Assembly (NCBI GenBank): GCA_002989075.1
Contig: PSQN01000004.1
Span: 124,001-188,000 of the forward strand
DNA from: Arthonia radiata
Lineage: Eukaryota > Ascomycota > Arthoniomycetes > Arthoniales > Arthoniaceae
DNA length: 64,000 bases
Direction: 5' to 3'
Each line of letters begins with the position of its first letter. Position 1 is the first letter of the stretch. The notes under the pieces were generated by a model. It saw only the letters and a list, made by a program, of their open reading frames with translations, ran no database searches and was not told where the DNA came from. Made by a program: the position numbers and the translations under genes. Below, piece by piece: positions 39,706 to 51,044 of this stretch.

Positions 39706-41693
39706 TTTTTTATGCATGTAGCCCACGTCCTCTAAATTTGTCAACAGTTTCCAATCTGAGGCGATGGCAGCTTGTGAACGTGACAGTAGCTGTGATACTT
39801 CAGCTTCTGTTACTGCGTACTCCGCAACGTACTTTCTGGTTTGGTCGGTATCGCTCTTTGCGGTATCGCTCCGTATCATGGCTCTGATTCTGTTTCAGCA
39901 TACTGTCCTCGACGACTGCGTAGCGGCCTCTTCGTATGACAGATCTTACTACAATACAAACGATTCTTGATGATCTTCTCAAGGTGAGTGCCTGCCCATG
40001 GGCAGTACGCCTTCCAAGTTTACGTTGCAAAGGCCCAAGAAAGCCTTTCTACTCGCACGCTTTCGCTCACTCACAACGTACATACGACATAGCAGCAGCT
40101 GGCGCTTCCAGCGCATCTGCAAACGTTCCATAACATACCACTACGCCGTCTACGTTCCACTCACCAACCCCCTCTCTTTCCTGCCATCTTCGCCGGCGTC
40201 CTCCCCTTCTGCAGTCCTGCGTGTGGCGTAAATTACAATTGTAGATGGCTCGGACGAACAAAGGTGCCTGTGCAAATCCCACTCCTGTACACATTCCCAA
40301 ATACATAGCCATCTCCAAAGATTGGAAGAAGTATGTTGGCTCCCACGACGCCGCGTGACACACAAAGCAAAAGCAAATGGGTGTACCTGCTACTCACACC
40401 TGGTGAAGACAGCATAACAGCACACACGGCACGCTGGCGACTGAACAGCAAATGAAATCAGCCATTCAAGTGTCCAGCTATTAAAACACAAAAGCTGCCG
40501 CCAACAATAGCACCCTGAACGTCCGAAACTCTGAGTCAGCATGTGACGCCCTCACTCCTGGCCAACGTTGCCCAGCGAGTAGTGTTCCCCGCATATGATC
40601 GTGGTTCCACTGATCGTCATGGCATCGATTAACGGCCGAACACGTACCAACCACCTGGCCTCCACGCCCTTATCACAAATAGCATCATGACGATAGGGAC
40701 TGCTTGCTGCACCCATGAAGATGATTACCTCGGGTCACAGGCTGGAGGATGAGGTTTTGGTGGGGTTCAACAGCCGCAAATTGTACAGATTCGTCTGTTC
40801 ACCGTCACAGGAGATTTCAAGGGATGCATCCGGCCTCGTCGCAACACTGAACGTCACCTGTTGAAGGAGCCACCTCCGCTCCGTGCCCAAGCGTCAGCTA
40901 CGACATGAGACCTTTAGACGACTGTCAGACAACCACGTTGCGGAACAACACCAATGCGTGCGTTTCACTCCGTTCTTGACAGCTGGATGGTAAGAGCCTG
41001 TTGAATTTCGGATTCATTGATCCAAATCTACTTGCGAGACTCCTATAGCGTGGGTCAGTACCGAGGAAAGGTGGGTAGTCAAAACGCAAGTGGGCTTGAG
41101 AAATCCCGTTCGACGGAATATCAGGCATCAGCATCTTAGGATTTTCCGTAAGCAGCAACTAGGGAACGGATCGTAAGAGAGTCTGTGCACAGGCTTAGCG
41201 TTATCTCCCGCTATTTGTTATCGAAACAGTTATATTGCATACACTTCCTAAAACTATCAGTTGACAGACTATGAGCGTGCTCAAGGTATATTCAGGGCCC
41301 AGCCCAATGCCAATCGTCAATGGGGGCCTAGCGAACTCAATTGCATGTTGAAACGCCATTGGGGATTTATAAGTAAACAGACTCAAATACGTGGCCAGGC
41401 TTCCGACACACTGCGGCCGACCAGCTAACTCAAGTGGCTCTCAGAGCGCTATCAAGATTCATGACGTGCCCTTTTGGCCAGCGAACCATCGGCGCCAACT
41501 GTCCCTGACCCCACCCTTTGTGAGTAGGTAGTAAACAGTATGCATATTAAAACCCCTCGCTCGCTCTCTCTTGTCTCTCTATTATAACAGCAGTTTCCAA
41601 TCTTACACATCACCCAAAGCCTTTTCATTTCTTACAGCCCCTTCATAACGCTCGCCCAAAACACCAAAAACCCCTGACAGCTCATCGCTCACC
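39706..41693. other. Long gene-free stretch
   Basis: About 2 kb without a convincing gene. Frames are short (under 100 codons), overlap on several strands and show no known domain. The right end must hold the promoter of the small lysine-rich gene; a CT-rich initiator zone there is listed separately. Untranslated RNA genes cannot be excluded. Confidence 0.5.
41543..41600 (+). promoter_or_regulatory. Core promoter: TATA-like and CT-rich zone
   Basis: The stretch has atgcatattaaaacccct (AT-rich core plus a CCCCT stress-element-like motif), then about 35 bases of almost pure C/T (cgctcgctctctcttgtctctc), then attataacag. Such pyrimidine blocks sit just before the transcription start of strongly expressed fungal genes. 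It lies about 100-150 bases upstream of the ATG at 41694. Confidence 0.45.
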
Positions 41694-42194
41694 ATGCCTG
41701 GAGAAGAGCAGAACAAGGCGCCAAAAAACTGGCACACCGCTTTTGAGGCCGTCAAGAAAGTCGCGCCCTTCGGCAAGGGAAAACCCGAGGAACCGCTCAA
41801 TATGAACAATGCATACCGGGACGATGAACTTGTACGGGCGAGCGAGCGCGAAGAACCGCCACCAAAGACCTGGAAGCAACTAAAGGCGGAAGAGGAAAAA
41901 AGAGGGGGCAAGACCGCAGGACCAGCATTCAAGAGTAGATTAGGGGAGATGGGGGACAAAGTAGGGCTACACGGGCCCAAAGCACCAGCGGACAAGGGAA
42001 AAGCACCAGCGGCCAGGGGAAATCCACCGGCGGATAAGACCAAAGCAGAGCCAAAATGGATCGAAGGAGCAGCTGCCGGCGAGACGTCACTTGACCAGAC
42101 CACAAAACAGGCGGCCGAGAGCGGCGACCTCAAAAAGAGGAATTTCGTCCAACACGAGAGCAAACTCTCCCCGAAGGATCCCCGCAAGAAATGA
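41694..42194 (+). CDS. Small lysine-rich hydrophilic protein
   Basis: One exon, 166 residues, starting MPGEEQNKAPKNWHTAF. It has no hydrophobic segment, signal peptide or cysteine. It is rich in Lys, Glu, Ala, Pro and Gly, with an imperfect central repeat (KAPADKGKAPAARGNPPADKTK) and a basic end (ESKLSPKDPRKK). It is probably disordered, in the manner of hydrophilins, but I cannot assign a family. A promoter-like CT-rich block lies just upstream, and the in-context ATG (CACCATGCC) is favourable, so I take it as a real, perhaps strongly expressed gene. A longer minus-strand frame (41603-42514) overlaps it fully and is judged a shadow. Confidence 0.65.
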   Translation: MPGEEQNKAPKNWHTAFEAVKKVAPFGKGKPEEPLNMNNAYRDDELVRASEREEPPPKTWKQLKAEEEKRGGKTAGPAFKSRLGEMGDKVGLHGPKAPADKGKAPAARGNPPADKTKAEPKWIEGAAAGETSLDQTTKQAAESGDLKKRNFVQHESKLSPKDPRKK

Positions 42195-42936
42195 GCCCGG
42201 CATACGCGGCGGCGCGAAGAGGGAAGATGAGAAGCATGTTTGGTGATAGCAAGGCATGCGCAGGCCGTGTGCCAGACCAGCCACTCATTTACCAAAGCAA
42301 TCACTTGTGTGAGACCCCCTACGTGGCCTTTCAGCCGCATTGCTTCATGTGCTTGTTGTCCTTGCGAGCGCTCTACACCAAGACCCAAGCCAACAACACC
42401 CCCAACGCATCCCCCAACTCGTCCCCCTTTCGCACATGAGAGGTCCCAAGGATTGGAAATCTCCATCAAAATTGAAATCTGTCTGCTGAACCGTCTGTCC
42501 AAATTAGCGTTCACATTACAATCCCCTCGGGACTGTCAGTTTCTGTATTCGCTCGGGATCTCGAGACGTGGTTCGTAGATTTTTGTCTTCACAATCACTA
42601 CTCATGATGCTGTTGTGGACTACTCAATGATGGTAGGTGAGTATTGCCTGTTCAACCTACTTCCCAATATGCTATAAATCAACATGTTACTGCTCAGTCT
42701 CTGCCAACTACGTATGACACAGCTGCTAGGCCCCACGTAGCCGCTCTGCCTCAGTCAATCTAATATCAGCACAGCAACGATTTGTCACACATAAACACTT
42801 TCCACTCTGAATGGTGTGACGAATAATATCCTCGCTGCAGCTTCATTCAGTCATGCTTATCATAAGGCTTATGTAGGTGGGCATCAGAAACCGTTCCCCC
42901 TTTGATCCCACCTCAAATACACACCGACCATCCAAT
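42195..42936. other. Intergenic region
   Basis: A gap of 742 bases between convergent genes (small lysine-rich gene, plus; glycine-rich-domain gene, minus). Larger than needed for two terminators. Only short frames; no repeat noticed. Confidence 0.45.
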
Positions 42937-45469
42937 CTAACCACCACCGCCACCTCCTCCACAACCACCGCCTCCCCCTCCACCGCAGCCACCTCCTCCA
43001 CCTCCACCGCCGCCTCCACAAGCCCCCACTCCGGCGCCTGATCCACCTCCGCAGGCCCCAAGTTGCCCAGCTCCACACATCGCCCCACCTCCCGCCGCCG
43101 TCCCCGCGCCGCACGTGCCGGCCGCGCAGTTCCCAGCAGCTCCAGTCACGGCTGTAGCGCACCCAGGCTGTCCAGCATACATACCCGGGCAGTAACTCGC
43201 GTCCGCATAGTACGGCGCAGGCACGTATCCGACGGGGTACGGGTACATCCACAGGCCATAATACAAGGCCGCGTCATTTGAGGCGTTCTTGTTCCGGTCT
43301 TTCTCGCCGCGCTTAGATTGCTCAGCGAGACCTTTGGGAGCAACAGGTTCAGGCCGCCCGTCTTTGCGCGCGCGCTTGCACGCTTTCTCGTATGCTGCTC
43401 GTAGTTTCTTCTGGTACTGCTCCATCTGCGTGTCGTAAGAGCGTTTGGTGCTAGGATCCATGTTCGGCCTTATCACGCCGTGTGAGCTCAGGTGAATACC
43501 GTCGTCGGGCGCAGCGTGCAACTGCTCGTCAATACTCCGTGTACTCGACTTTTTGAAGGTTCGCGCGAGAGACGACGTGTGTTCGGCGCGGATTGCCTCG
43601 CAATACCAACATGTGCACTGACTGTATGGTTCTTGAAACATCTTTTGATACCGCTCAGAGGTCTTCGTGAAACTATCGGAGAGCTTGAGCTCAGAGACCT
43701 TGTCGTCGTGGTCGATGAAGCGCCCGTTGCACTTGTCCATGCAGTAGACGTAGTAGGATAATGGGGACAGCTGATGAGTGTGCCAAGCGAGATCGACGTC
43801 CAGGGTGGGGACGGCCATGTCTTTGGGCCAGGTTCCCATGATGGAGATGAAGCGCGTATATTTCTGGATAAGACGGGACATGGTGGATGCAACGGCCGGG
43901 GAGTGCAGCCAGTCGATGTCGGACATCTTGTCGATGAATGAGCCTTGGCGGATGACGGCGGCCGCTAGATCCGTGCAGAAGGGCGAACTGTTGGTCCAGT
44001 AATGGCTCATCATTTTGCGGATGGCAACTCTGTACGTGCGTGGGACGACGAGGCGCTTGGAAGAAGTCTGAAGCGCCCAGCGCAGGTAAGTCTGGTCCTT
44101 GAGCGCGAGCTGGATCTCGTCGCGGACGCGCAGCATGTCCGGCCACAGGCGCGACGGCGAGTCATACGACGTGATGGCAGACAACAGTTTGTTCGGGAAC
44201 GAGCGGCCAGACAAATCGCTGCCACGGACGCAGTAATCACCTGCTGGGATGCCTCTATCGTTCAAAAGCGTGCCTTTGAGCGGCACCGCGGACGTCATGT
44301 CTTTCCATTTCATCTCCGCGTCGAGGGTGTGACTGCCGCGTAGTTTCCACGTCATTGCGTCGCGCATGAAGGTCCCTGTACGGAGCGCGTCGTGGGTGAT
44401 GTTGTCCGTGCAGCGCGGACAGGTGGCAGTGAAGTGCGCGTCTGCGTACCCCACGCCTGATCCTGCTGTTCTGTCGATGAGAGCGGCATCACATTCCTGG
44501 CAATTTTTATTTCGAGGAGGCTCGCCTTGGAAGCGAGTGAGATCCGCAGCCACAGCAGCGAACGCGGTACCGGCGGTGGTCCAAGGAACACGGATACGAT
44601 CGGGACTGCTATAGGCACTGTACTGACAAGACGGGCAGTCGACAGTCTTTTCGGGGCCATCATCGAGATTGTCCCAAAGCGTTGGGTTACCCTTGCCAGT
44701 GGCGATGACGACGAAATCTTCGAAAGCGTGTTGCTCGCCAGTAGGAACGTTGTAGGCGCCGGTTTCCGTGTCAATGACGACGTCGATAATATGCCAGGGC
44801 ATGCCAAGTTGCCAGATGGAGATCAAGTTGTGGCGGAGACAGTCCTCGAGATAGTCATGTGGGTTGAGTTGAAAGGCGTGCCAAACCATGAGGATGTCTT
44901 ACATGTATGTTAGCAGGGCAATGGCATATCAGAGTTGTGAGTTGCAGGAAATCAAACTGACCTAGAGGCGGAAGCTTTCCCGTGATCCAGTCCGGCCCTT
45001 CGCTCGACTCTGCGGTGACACTATGCAAGACGTAGCTTTTGTCGTCGATGAGGTCGCCTACCTTTAGCATGGCGCCTCCACTCTTCCATTGTCGCAGGGC
45101 AGCCCACCAATTGGCGAAACGGTCGGCGGCTCGCTGCACATACACGGCCCATCGCTTCTCCTTGATACGATGACGAAGCAGTGCTCGTGTATGTTTTAAG
45201 TCGTCAAACTCATCGCTGGACTCATTGTCAGGCAGGTCGAAAAGCCCGAAAAGCCCGTCGGTGTTTGTAACTTCTTGCCTGAGCTTAGCGATAGCGTTGA
45301 GGAGCTTGAGATGACAGATAGTCTGGGATACATTGGGCACTTTGCTGCGAACTTGTAACTCCGAAATACGTGTGCCCGCGAGCTGTGATGAGAGAAGCTG
45401 TGTAGGCTCGGGGCCATTGTAGTCAGGTGGCGGCTCGTTGAGAGGGGCTTCCAGCTTCGATGGAGCCAT
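42937..45469 (-). CDS. Glycine-rich domain-containing protein (DUF1399/GRDP type)
   Basis: Exons 45469-44962 and 44897-42937 (64-nt intron with branch TGCTAAC) give 822 residues. The junction rebuilds LPPLDILMVWHAFQLNPHDYLEDCLR, a signature of the GRDP/DUF1399 family, and a second family block reads LDVDLAWHTHQLSPLSYY near residue 530. Several CxxC pairs (VDCPSCQYSA, CQECDA, CPRC, CTCWYC) suggest metal binding. The last 90 residues become Gly/Ala/Cys-rich and finish in long glycine runs broken by single cysteines (ACGGGG, GCGGGG). Related proteins in plants and fungi are linked to stress responses, but the biochemical role is unknown. There is no signal peptide, so the Gly tail is likely intracellular. 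Start chosen at MAPSKLEAPLN. Confidence 0.9.
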
Positions 45470-46192
45470 GATAGGCAAAGGGAAGAGAAGCAAAGAGATG
45501 GTCTGGTGCTTTCACATGCGTCTTCTGTTTACTCGAGGTGTGCAGCACGGTCAATGGTGAATCTGAAGGAAAGAATAGGTCAATGGACAAGGATGGGTAG
45601 ATACGCGTTGTTGAACGTGGAAGGGGGCTATACAAGGATCAGAACGTTGATGCAATGTGACTCTAAGCACTCGAGGGGCTAATTCGAGGGTGGAGGCTGT
45701 GACGAGGTTGCAAGGTCGTCGCATAAGGCACGGTGGTAGTCAGCGAGCGATGCAAAGAGTGTCGTCATTGGTCGTTGATGGAGGCATTGTATCCATAAAC
45801 GAAAGCTTCGAGAAGGCTGTGCTAAACACGGCTCAGCGCCATCGGTACGGAGTCCTCAGGGTCCTTCCACGTGGTATGGCGCTAGTCTGGATCGGGTAGC
45901 TTTTGAAGATTGGAGGGCCTTGGAAATTGATTGGCGCAACTGCTTACGATGGTGACCTCAGATTGACACCACCGAGAAGCCGGAGACGCTGCATTAATGG
46001 CCCGTGGCTGGAGCTGCCTCAAGGATCATACGAATATCTTGCTGTCGAGGGAACTCACGCTGAAATTTCTCGGAGGCGGCATGTTCACCTGTAAGCTTGG
46101 GGCTGAGACTGATTGGTACTGCTTCCACGACGCCGCTGTCACTCCACCATTGCCATGATCAGCACTCCTCATGACGTCCCAAATACCTCAGC
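45470..46192. other. Divergent promoter region
   Basis: A gap of 723 bases between the GRDP-type gene (minus) and the HD phosphohydrolase gene (plus). Both promoters must lie here. No convincing gene, repeat or RNA found. Confidence 0.45.
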
Positions 46193-46900
46193 ATGGCTCA
46201 AGAATTGCGACCCATTTCCGACATTCTACAGGCAACCGAAGTGTTCGTGAAACGTTACATGCGCCAGTACGACAGCTCACATGACTGGACCCACATTGAG
46301 AGAGTTCTCCGACTTGCAGAACATATTGCCAGGTCAGAGCAGCCTCAGAATAGCAAGGGCTACGACTTGAACGTCGTCAAGCTCGCAGCATTGCTGCATG
46401 ATGTGGGCGATGCGAAGTATGCCAAGTCAGATGATCCTCCAGATCCTGTAAGGCGTTTTCTGCTTACTGCGGGTGCGTCAGATGGTTTGGCCGACACCGT
46501 GCAGACGATTACGGACCGCGTATCCTTCTCAAAGGAGAAGAATGATCCTGGCGGAGTGCTGCAGGTGTTTATAGTCCATCCGGAGCTTGGCGCCGTGCAG
46601 GACGCGGACCGCTTGGATGCCATCGGAGCCATCGGCATAGGCAGGTGCTTTACCTTCGGTGCAGCCGCGCAGGAGCGGAGGCGGAATATAAATCAGAAGA
46701 GTAATGAGCCGGCCGAGCCTCGATCTAGCGTCGAATGTGTCAACGGAATGGACAAAGCCGTGGATCACTTTGATGAAAAGCTGGTGCGCCTAGAGGGGAT
46801 GATGAAAACCGGCATGGGCAAAAGCATCGCGAGGAAGCGCACCGAGAGACTCACTTTATTTCGAGAATGGTGGCAAGATGAGCAAGGAGGATGCTCCTGA
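46193..46900 (+). CDS. HD-domain metal-dependent phosphohydrolase
   Basis: One exon, 235 residues. The HD fold is marked by SHDWTHIERVLRLAEHIA (His30-Asp31 and His34), LAALLHDVGDAKY (His-Asp pair near 69-70) and, further on, VQDADRLDAIGAIGIGR with the final metal-binding Asp. This combination is typical of the small YedJ-like group of HD proteins that occur in bacteria and fungi. They hydrolyse phosphate esters, probably of nucleotides, but the natural substrate is not settled. There are no membrane segments or targeting signals that I can see. It ends about 110 bases from the convergent 1311-residue gene. Confidence 0.92.
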   Translation: MAQELRPISDILQATEVFVKRYMRQYDSSHDWTHIERVLRLAEHIARSEQPQNSKGYDLNVVKLAALLHDVGDAKYAKSDDPPDPVRRFLLTAGASDGLADTVQTITDRVSFSKEKNDPGGVLQVFIVHPELGAVQDADRLDAIGAIGIGRCFTFGAAAQERRRNINQKSNEPAEPRSSVECVNGMDKAVDHFDEKLVRLEGMMKTGMGKSIARKRTERLTLFREWWQDEQGGCS

Positions 46901-47010
46901 GTCAGAGCGTCTGCCTGCATGCATGGGGTATATTCCAACTAAACACTGATGACGTTGCCTGTGTGTAAGCCTCGCACCGGCGAAGAGTGGCAGTGAGTGG
47001 TCTCATGAAA

Positions 47011-50000
47011 TCATATACGTCGTCGAAGCGTAAACTTTTTGTTGCCCGCGGACACAGGCGCCGGTAACGCCTCCGCAAAGGCGTCTCGCTCTGCAAAGGC
47101 TGTCAGTTAGGATCGATAAAAAAGAGATCAGGGTCTGCATACCTTGCTCGGTGCGAAAAGAGACAGTAATGTCATCATCTGCGGCACTGTCAGTTTGTGA
47201 AATCCGCGTCGACGTGCTAGCACGGCTACTGACGCTCTTGATTGTAGTTTTCAGTCTCGAACGTTGTATACTTCGCACCGGCGTCCCGCACCGCCCCATC
47301 TTTGACAGGGTCGTCCTTACCAGATCCAGGTAGCACAAACTTGGCGTCAACCAGCTTGACACCCGGACCCAGCGACTTGCTGTCTGTCTGATCGAATCTA
47401 TCAGTAGCGCGTAACTCAAAGTTAATGCCATCGGCCAGAATGTAGTCATTGAAGAAGGCAATAAGCTGCGTAACACGCTCTCGCTCGACGATCTGCACGC
47501 GCGCTTCTTTGGACTCCAAACTCTTTGCGATGACAGAGCCGGGCTTCCGACGAGGGATCGAAAAGCTGGCAGCGATTCCGTCATACTTGACAGCGAAACC
47601 TGTCACAACTCTTTGAAACGTATGGAGGTCTTTCAGGTTAGCGAAGCTGTACACCGAAACGTGCGGGCCCGAAGAAGCAATATCGAACATCTGTCGAAGT
47701 TCGTTAGATGCCGATGGGTCGGGACCAACAGCGATGGTGAGGTCTTGACGTCCGGTGCTTCGGTAAATGTGCAGTTGCTCTTTTTGCGACATCTCTACCC
47801 TAATCTTGAAATCGACCACAGCGTCGTTCAGTCGATCGACGATACTCCCGGTCCGATCATACATCATGACTCTAAGATTCTGAGAAGCATCTGCAGACGA
47901 GGTGAGATGGAGTGGATCCGCGGGGTCGTCTTCGTCGATGACTTGAATGCTGCTCCACCTGACAATGGCTGGTGCTAGGTTCGTTGCGGTCGCTCTGCTA
48001 AGCGCTAGGCTTTTGATCGGCAATTGGCATAAGACGCTTTCTTGATTGCCCAGCACAGTCCCAGACAGTAGATCGCGAAACATGTCCCTTTGCGATATGT
48101 CCTCAAACACCATATGTGCACTCCTGCGCCGCCCAACCTCATTCAATTGAAATTGTAGACTCGGCTGGCTACTCGAGACATTGTATTCGAAAGGGGCGGT
48201 TTTACCGAGACTTACATTGACGTTACGAACGGTCTTCTCCAAGTTGACGACGGCGAAGCGATAACCCGCATGTACAGTTCGAGGGTTGCGGCCAGACTTG
48301 ATCAGCTGCTCGAAGAGTGCGGCTCGACACACGCCCACGGGATCGGAGGGGAATTCGTCAGGATGCGCTGTGTCCCTGTATTGAAAGCTACGTAATCTCA
48401 GGGTCTGGAGTAGCTGCTCATTCTTCTTCGGCATGAGAGACTGCGAGATCCTCTGCGAATTATCGAAGAAGTTCCATAAGAAGTTGTAGTCCCTGTGGGA
48501 GCAGAACAGCTTCAGTCGTAGCTTTTGAGGTAATTTGATTCGAAATGATCTTTCCTCTTCTTCGAACTTTGTGTGCTCCCAATGGACCCCTTGCTCACCA
48601 GCTGCGCGAATATAAACATTCAAGTCACTGGATTGTGAGCTGATCACGACCTCAGCTTCTGCGGACGACTTCCCTCGAACAAATGACAAGACACACTCGA
48701 ATGGCTCGACAGTGGGCTTCTCCTCCCCGAGCGCGACGGTTGCGGACACAAATACTCTGCCATAACAGTAGCTCGATCGTGTATCTTGCAAAGGTATCGC
48801 AGTCATAGGCTCCATATCGGGCGTCTGTCGTGGAGGTGCGAACACCTTGCCGCTCAACACCCACTGCCAGTCAGCCGGTAACTTCTCAAAGGTCTGCGGG
48901 ACCCAGATACTCGAGTCTAGCCCTTGTATGAACTTCTCCTGCGGCGGTGGTAAAATGTCGTGCCTCCGCATTAGAAGACATAGAATCTTGAAGGCATCGT
49001 CCAAAGTACCGCAGGCCGCATCCACACTACTCAAGCTTTGAGAGGGCGGACATGATTTGGGATCCGATGGGGTATTGTTCAGCAAGTGCGGAATGATCTC
49101 GGTTAGCATCCAGTACGATTTAGCGAGGTTCAGGTGATGTTGCCGCAACGAATCCGGGGCGAGTGTTTCATTAGAGTGACGAGGTGACGCTCTTTGCGAG
49201 GCTTGGAATCTAACATGACCTTCGATACCCTCTCGCCCTTTGAGGAACCACCACAAAGCGCAGCGCGTCCAATCGTAGACTGTCACATGAAAGCCCGCGC
49301 TCTCCGCAGCAAGCCTGAAGATCGAGCCTGATCCGGACACCGCGGACGCGAAGTGTGTGTAGGCTTCCTCGGCACTGGGATCCTTAGCTATTGATAATGG
49401 CCTTCCATCGCCAGGAGGCTTATTTGATTGCTGCCGGATGTTGAGAGGTTGGGGCCGTTCGAAGGAAGCTGGGTTGGGAGCACGTGATCCGTGTGCCACA
49501 GAAGTCTCATTTGCAGTTGGCTTATCGTGAAAAGATGGTGGCAAAGACTCCTGTGACCCAACAGCCTTCCTCTGAAGCGGATTGGGTCTTTGTTGTTGTC
49601 CATGTGAGCTTGCGGGTGGCGTTAGGAAGTTAGCGCTTTCAACAGACGCTACAGAGAATCGATGGTGCGGAGGTAACGAGGCTGGCTCAGGCGAGTGGGA
49701 GTATCGCGAGCGCTCCGAGTCTCCACTGCGAATGGAGTCAAAACTCGAGCGTGCCTGCGTAGAGTACGGCGGTGGAGCCTCAAGACCGGAAGAGAGCTTC
49801 GACAGGGCTGTGGCTACCGAATCGTTGCCACCTGAGATGCTATGAACACCTTGTACGCTTGAACGATGGACGAGACCTTCTTCAGCTCTCATCTTCTTCA
49901 TACTGCCGCTGTCAATAGGTGACCGCATCTCTGGTGGCTGCTGCATGCGCGATTGAAGCTGTCTCTCCGGACGTCTATTCGGCGAGGCACTATGGGTACG

Positions 50001-51044
50001 AAGCGAAGGACGAGCATGTTGGTCTCGAGGGAGGTCTCGATCGGGTGCTGCTTCAGCCACTATCTGAGGTGGCGCCTTCTCTGCGCCGGATAGCGGCTGT
50101 TCACCTGGTGCGGGGTGGGAGTACGTGTTCGTCAGGATCTGCTGCATTTGCTGCTCATAGGAGGCTTGCTGCTGACGAGAGCTGGGGGGAGACTCTGGAC
50201 TAGCCAAATGAAGCTCTGAGGACAGATCCGCTCCCTGCTGCTGATTGTCTTGCGCCTCGTGAAACCTAGTGGGAGCTCGCCGCAAAGGTTTTATGATTTC
50301 TTCCTCGTCGCGAAGGCGATCGTCTTGAGTTCGTCCTACCACGAGGCCGGGTGATGGATAAGGTACTAACGAAGGCTTTCTTCGATGTGGCGAGACGGCA
50401 GGCGGAGTCGGTTGTACATCATACCTTGGTATAGTGTCGGAGGGCGGAATGGGTGAGTCCTCCGCCATGCCAGTGGGCGCTCGTCGTAAGTGTGGTGGAA
50501 CAGGTGGTTCTTCCAGAGAAGGACGGTGATAGGAAGTTTTACCAGCAGCTTGGCGCCTCATAGACTGGTTCAGTGCACGTCGTTTCCCAATCGTAGCAGG
50601 CAACTCTTCTGATTCGTCCCCACCCTCGCCGATAACATCGGCTGGACCATCGAAGAACCCAACTGACAGACCTGGTTGTCTCGACGGCTTGTGAGGCGTC
50701 CACTTACCAGACATCATGTCCTCTCGAGTGGGTGCGTAGGACGGGATGGCACCCTCGCCGCCCACTCGCGCTGACGTGCTGTTCAAGAAGCCGCCCTCGC
50801 TTGCTGTGAGTGCACTATGCGCTTTTGCGGCGGAGATGTCCAGCTTAGGGCCCGAGGGACTGGACAAGCTCGTGGAAGATCCATTGCTAGGACGCAGAAA
50901 CTCATCAACATCAGAGTCGTTTGAGTGTTGACGCTTGAATTTCGAGAGCATCATCTCTTTGTCGAATATCTTGCCCCTCAATTTATTCCATCCCTTGGAC
51001 TTTGAACCTTCGTTCTCCTCCGATCGAGGGAGTTCGTCTGCCAT
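47011..51044 (-). CDS. Large unknown protein, disordered N-terminal half
   Basis: Exons 51044-47234, 47178-47143 and 47099-47011 keep phase (55- and 43-nt introns) and give 1311 residues. The 36-nt middle exon adds HDDITVSFRTEQ and the last exon ends NKKFTLRRRI. The first ~600 residues are Ser/Pro/Gln-rich and look disordered. From about residue 610 (SAEEAYTHFASAVSGSGSIF) to the end the protein is folded, with helical then beta-rich segments; two stretches such as LHIYRSTGRQDLTIAVGPDP and VSVYSFANLKDLHTFQRVV look PH-like. The family is conserved in filamentous fungi in my recollection, but I cannot name a function. The frame stays open upstream of the chosen ATG for about 230 bases, so an extra 5' exon is possible. 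Confidence 0.8.

Noticed and set aside
41603-42514. 303-codon minus-strand frame
   Set aside because: It covers the lysine-rich gene on the other strand. Its Ser/Phe/Leu-rich text is what an antisense of Lys/Glu/Ala codons gives, and no domain is visible.
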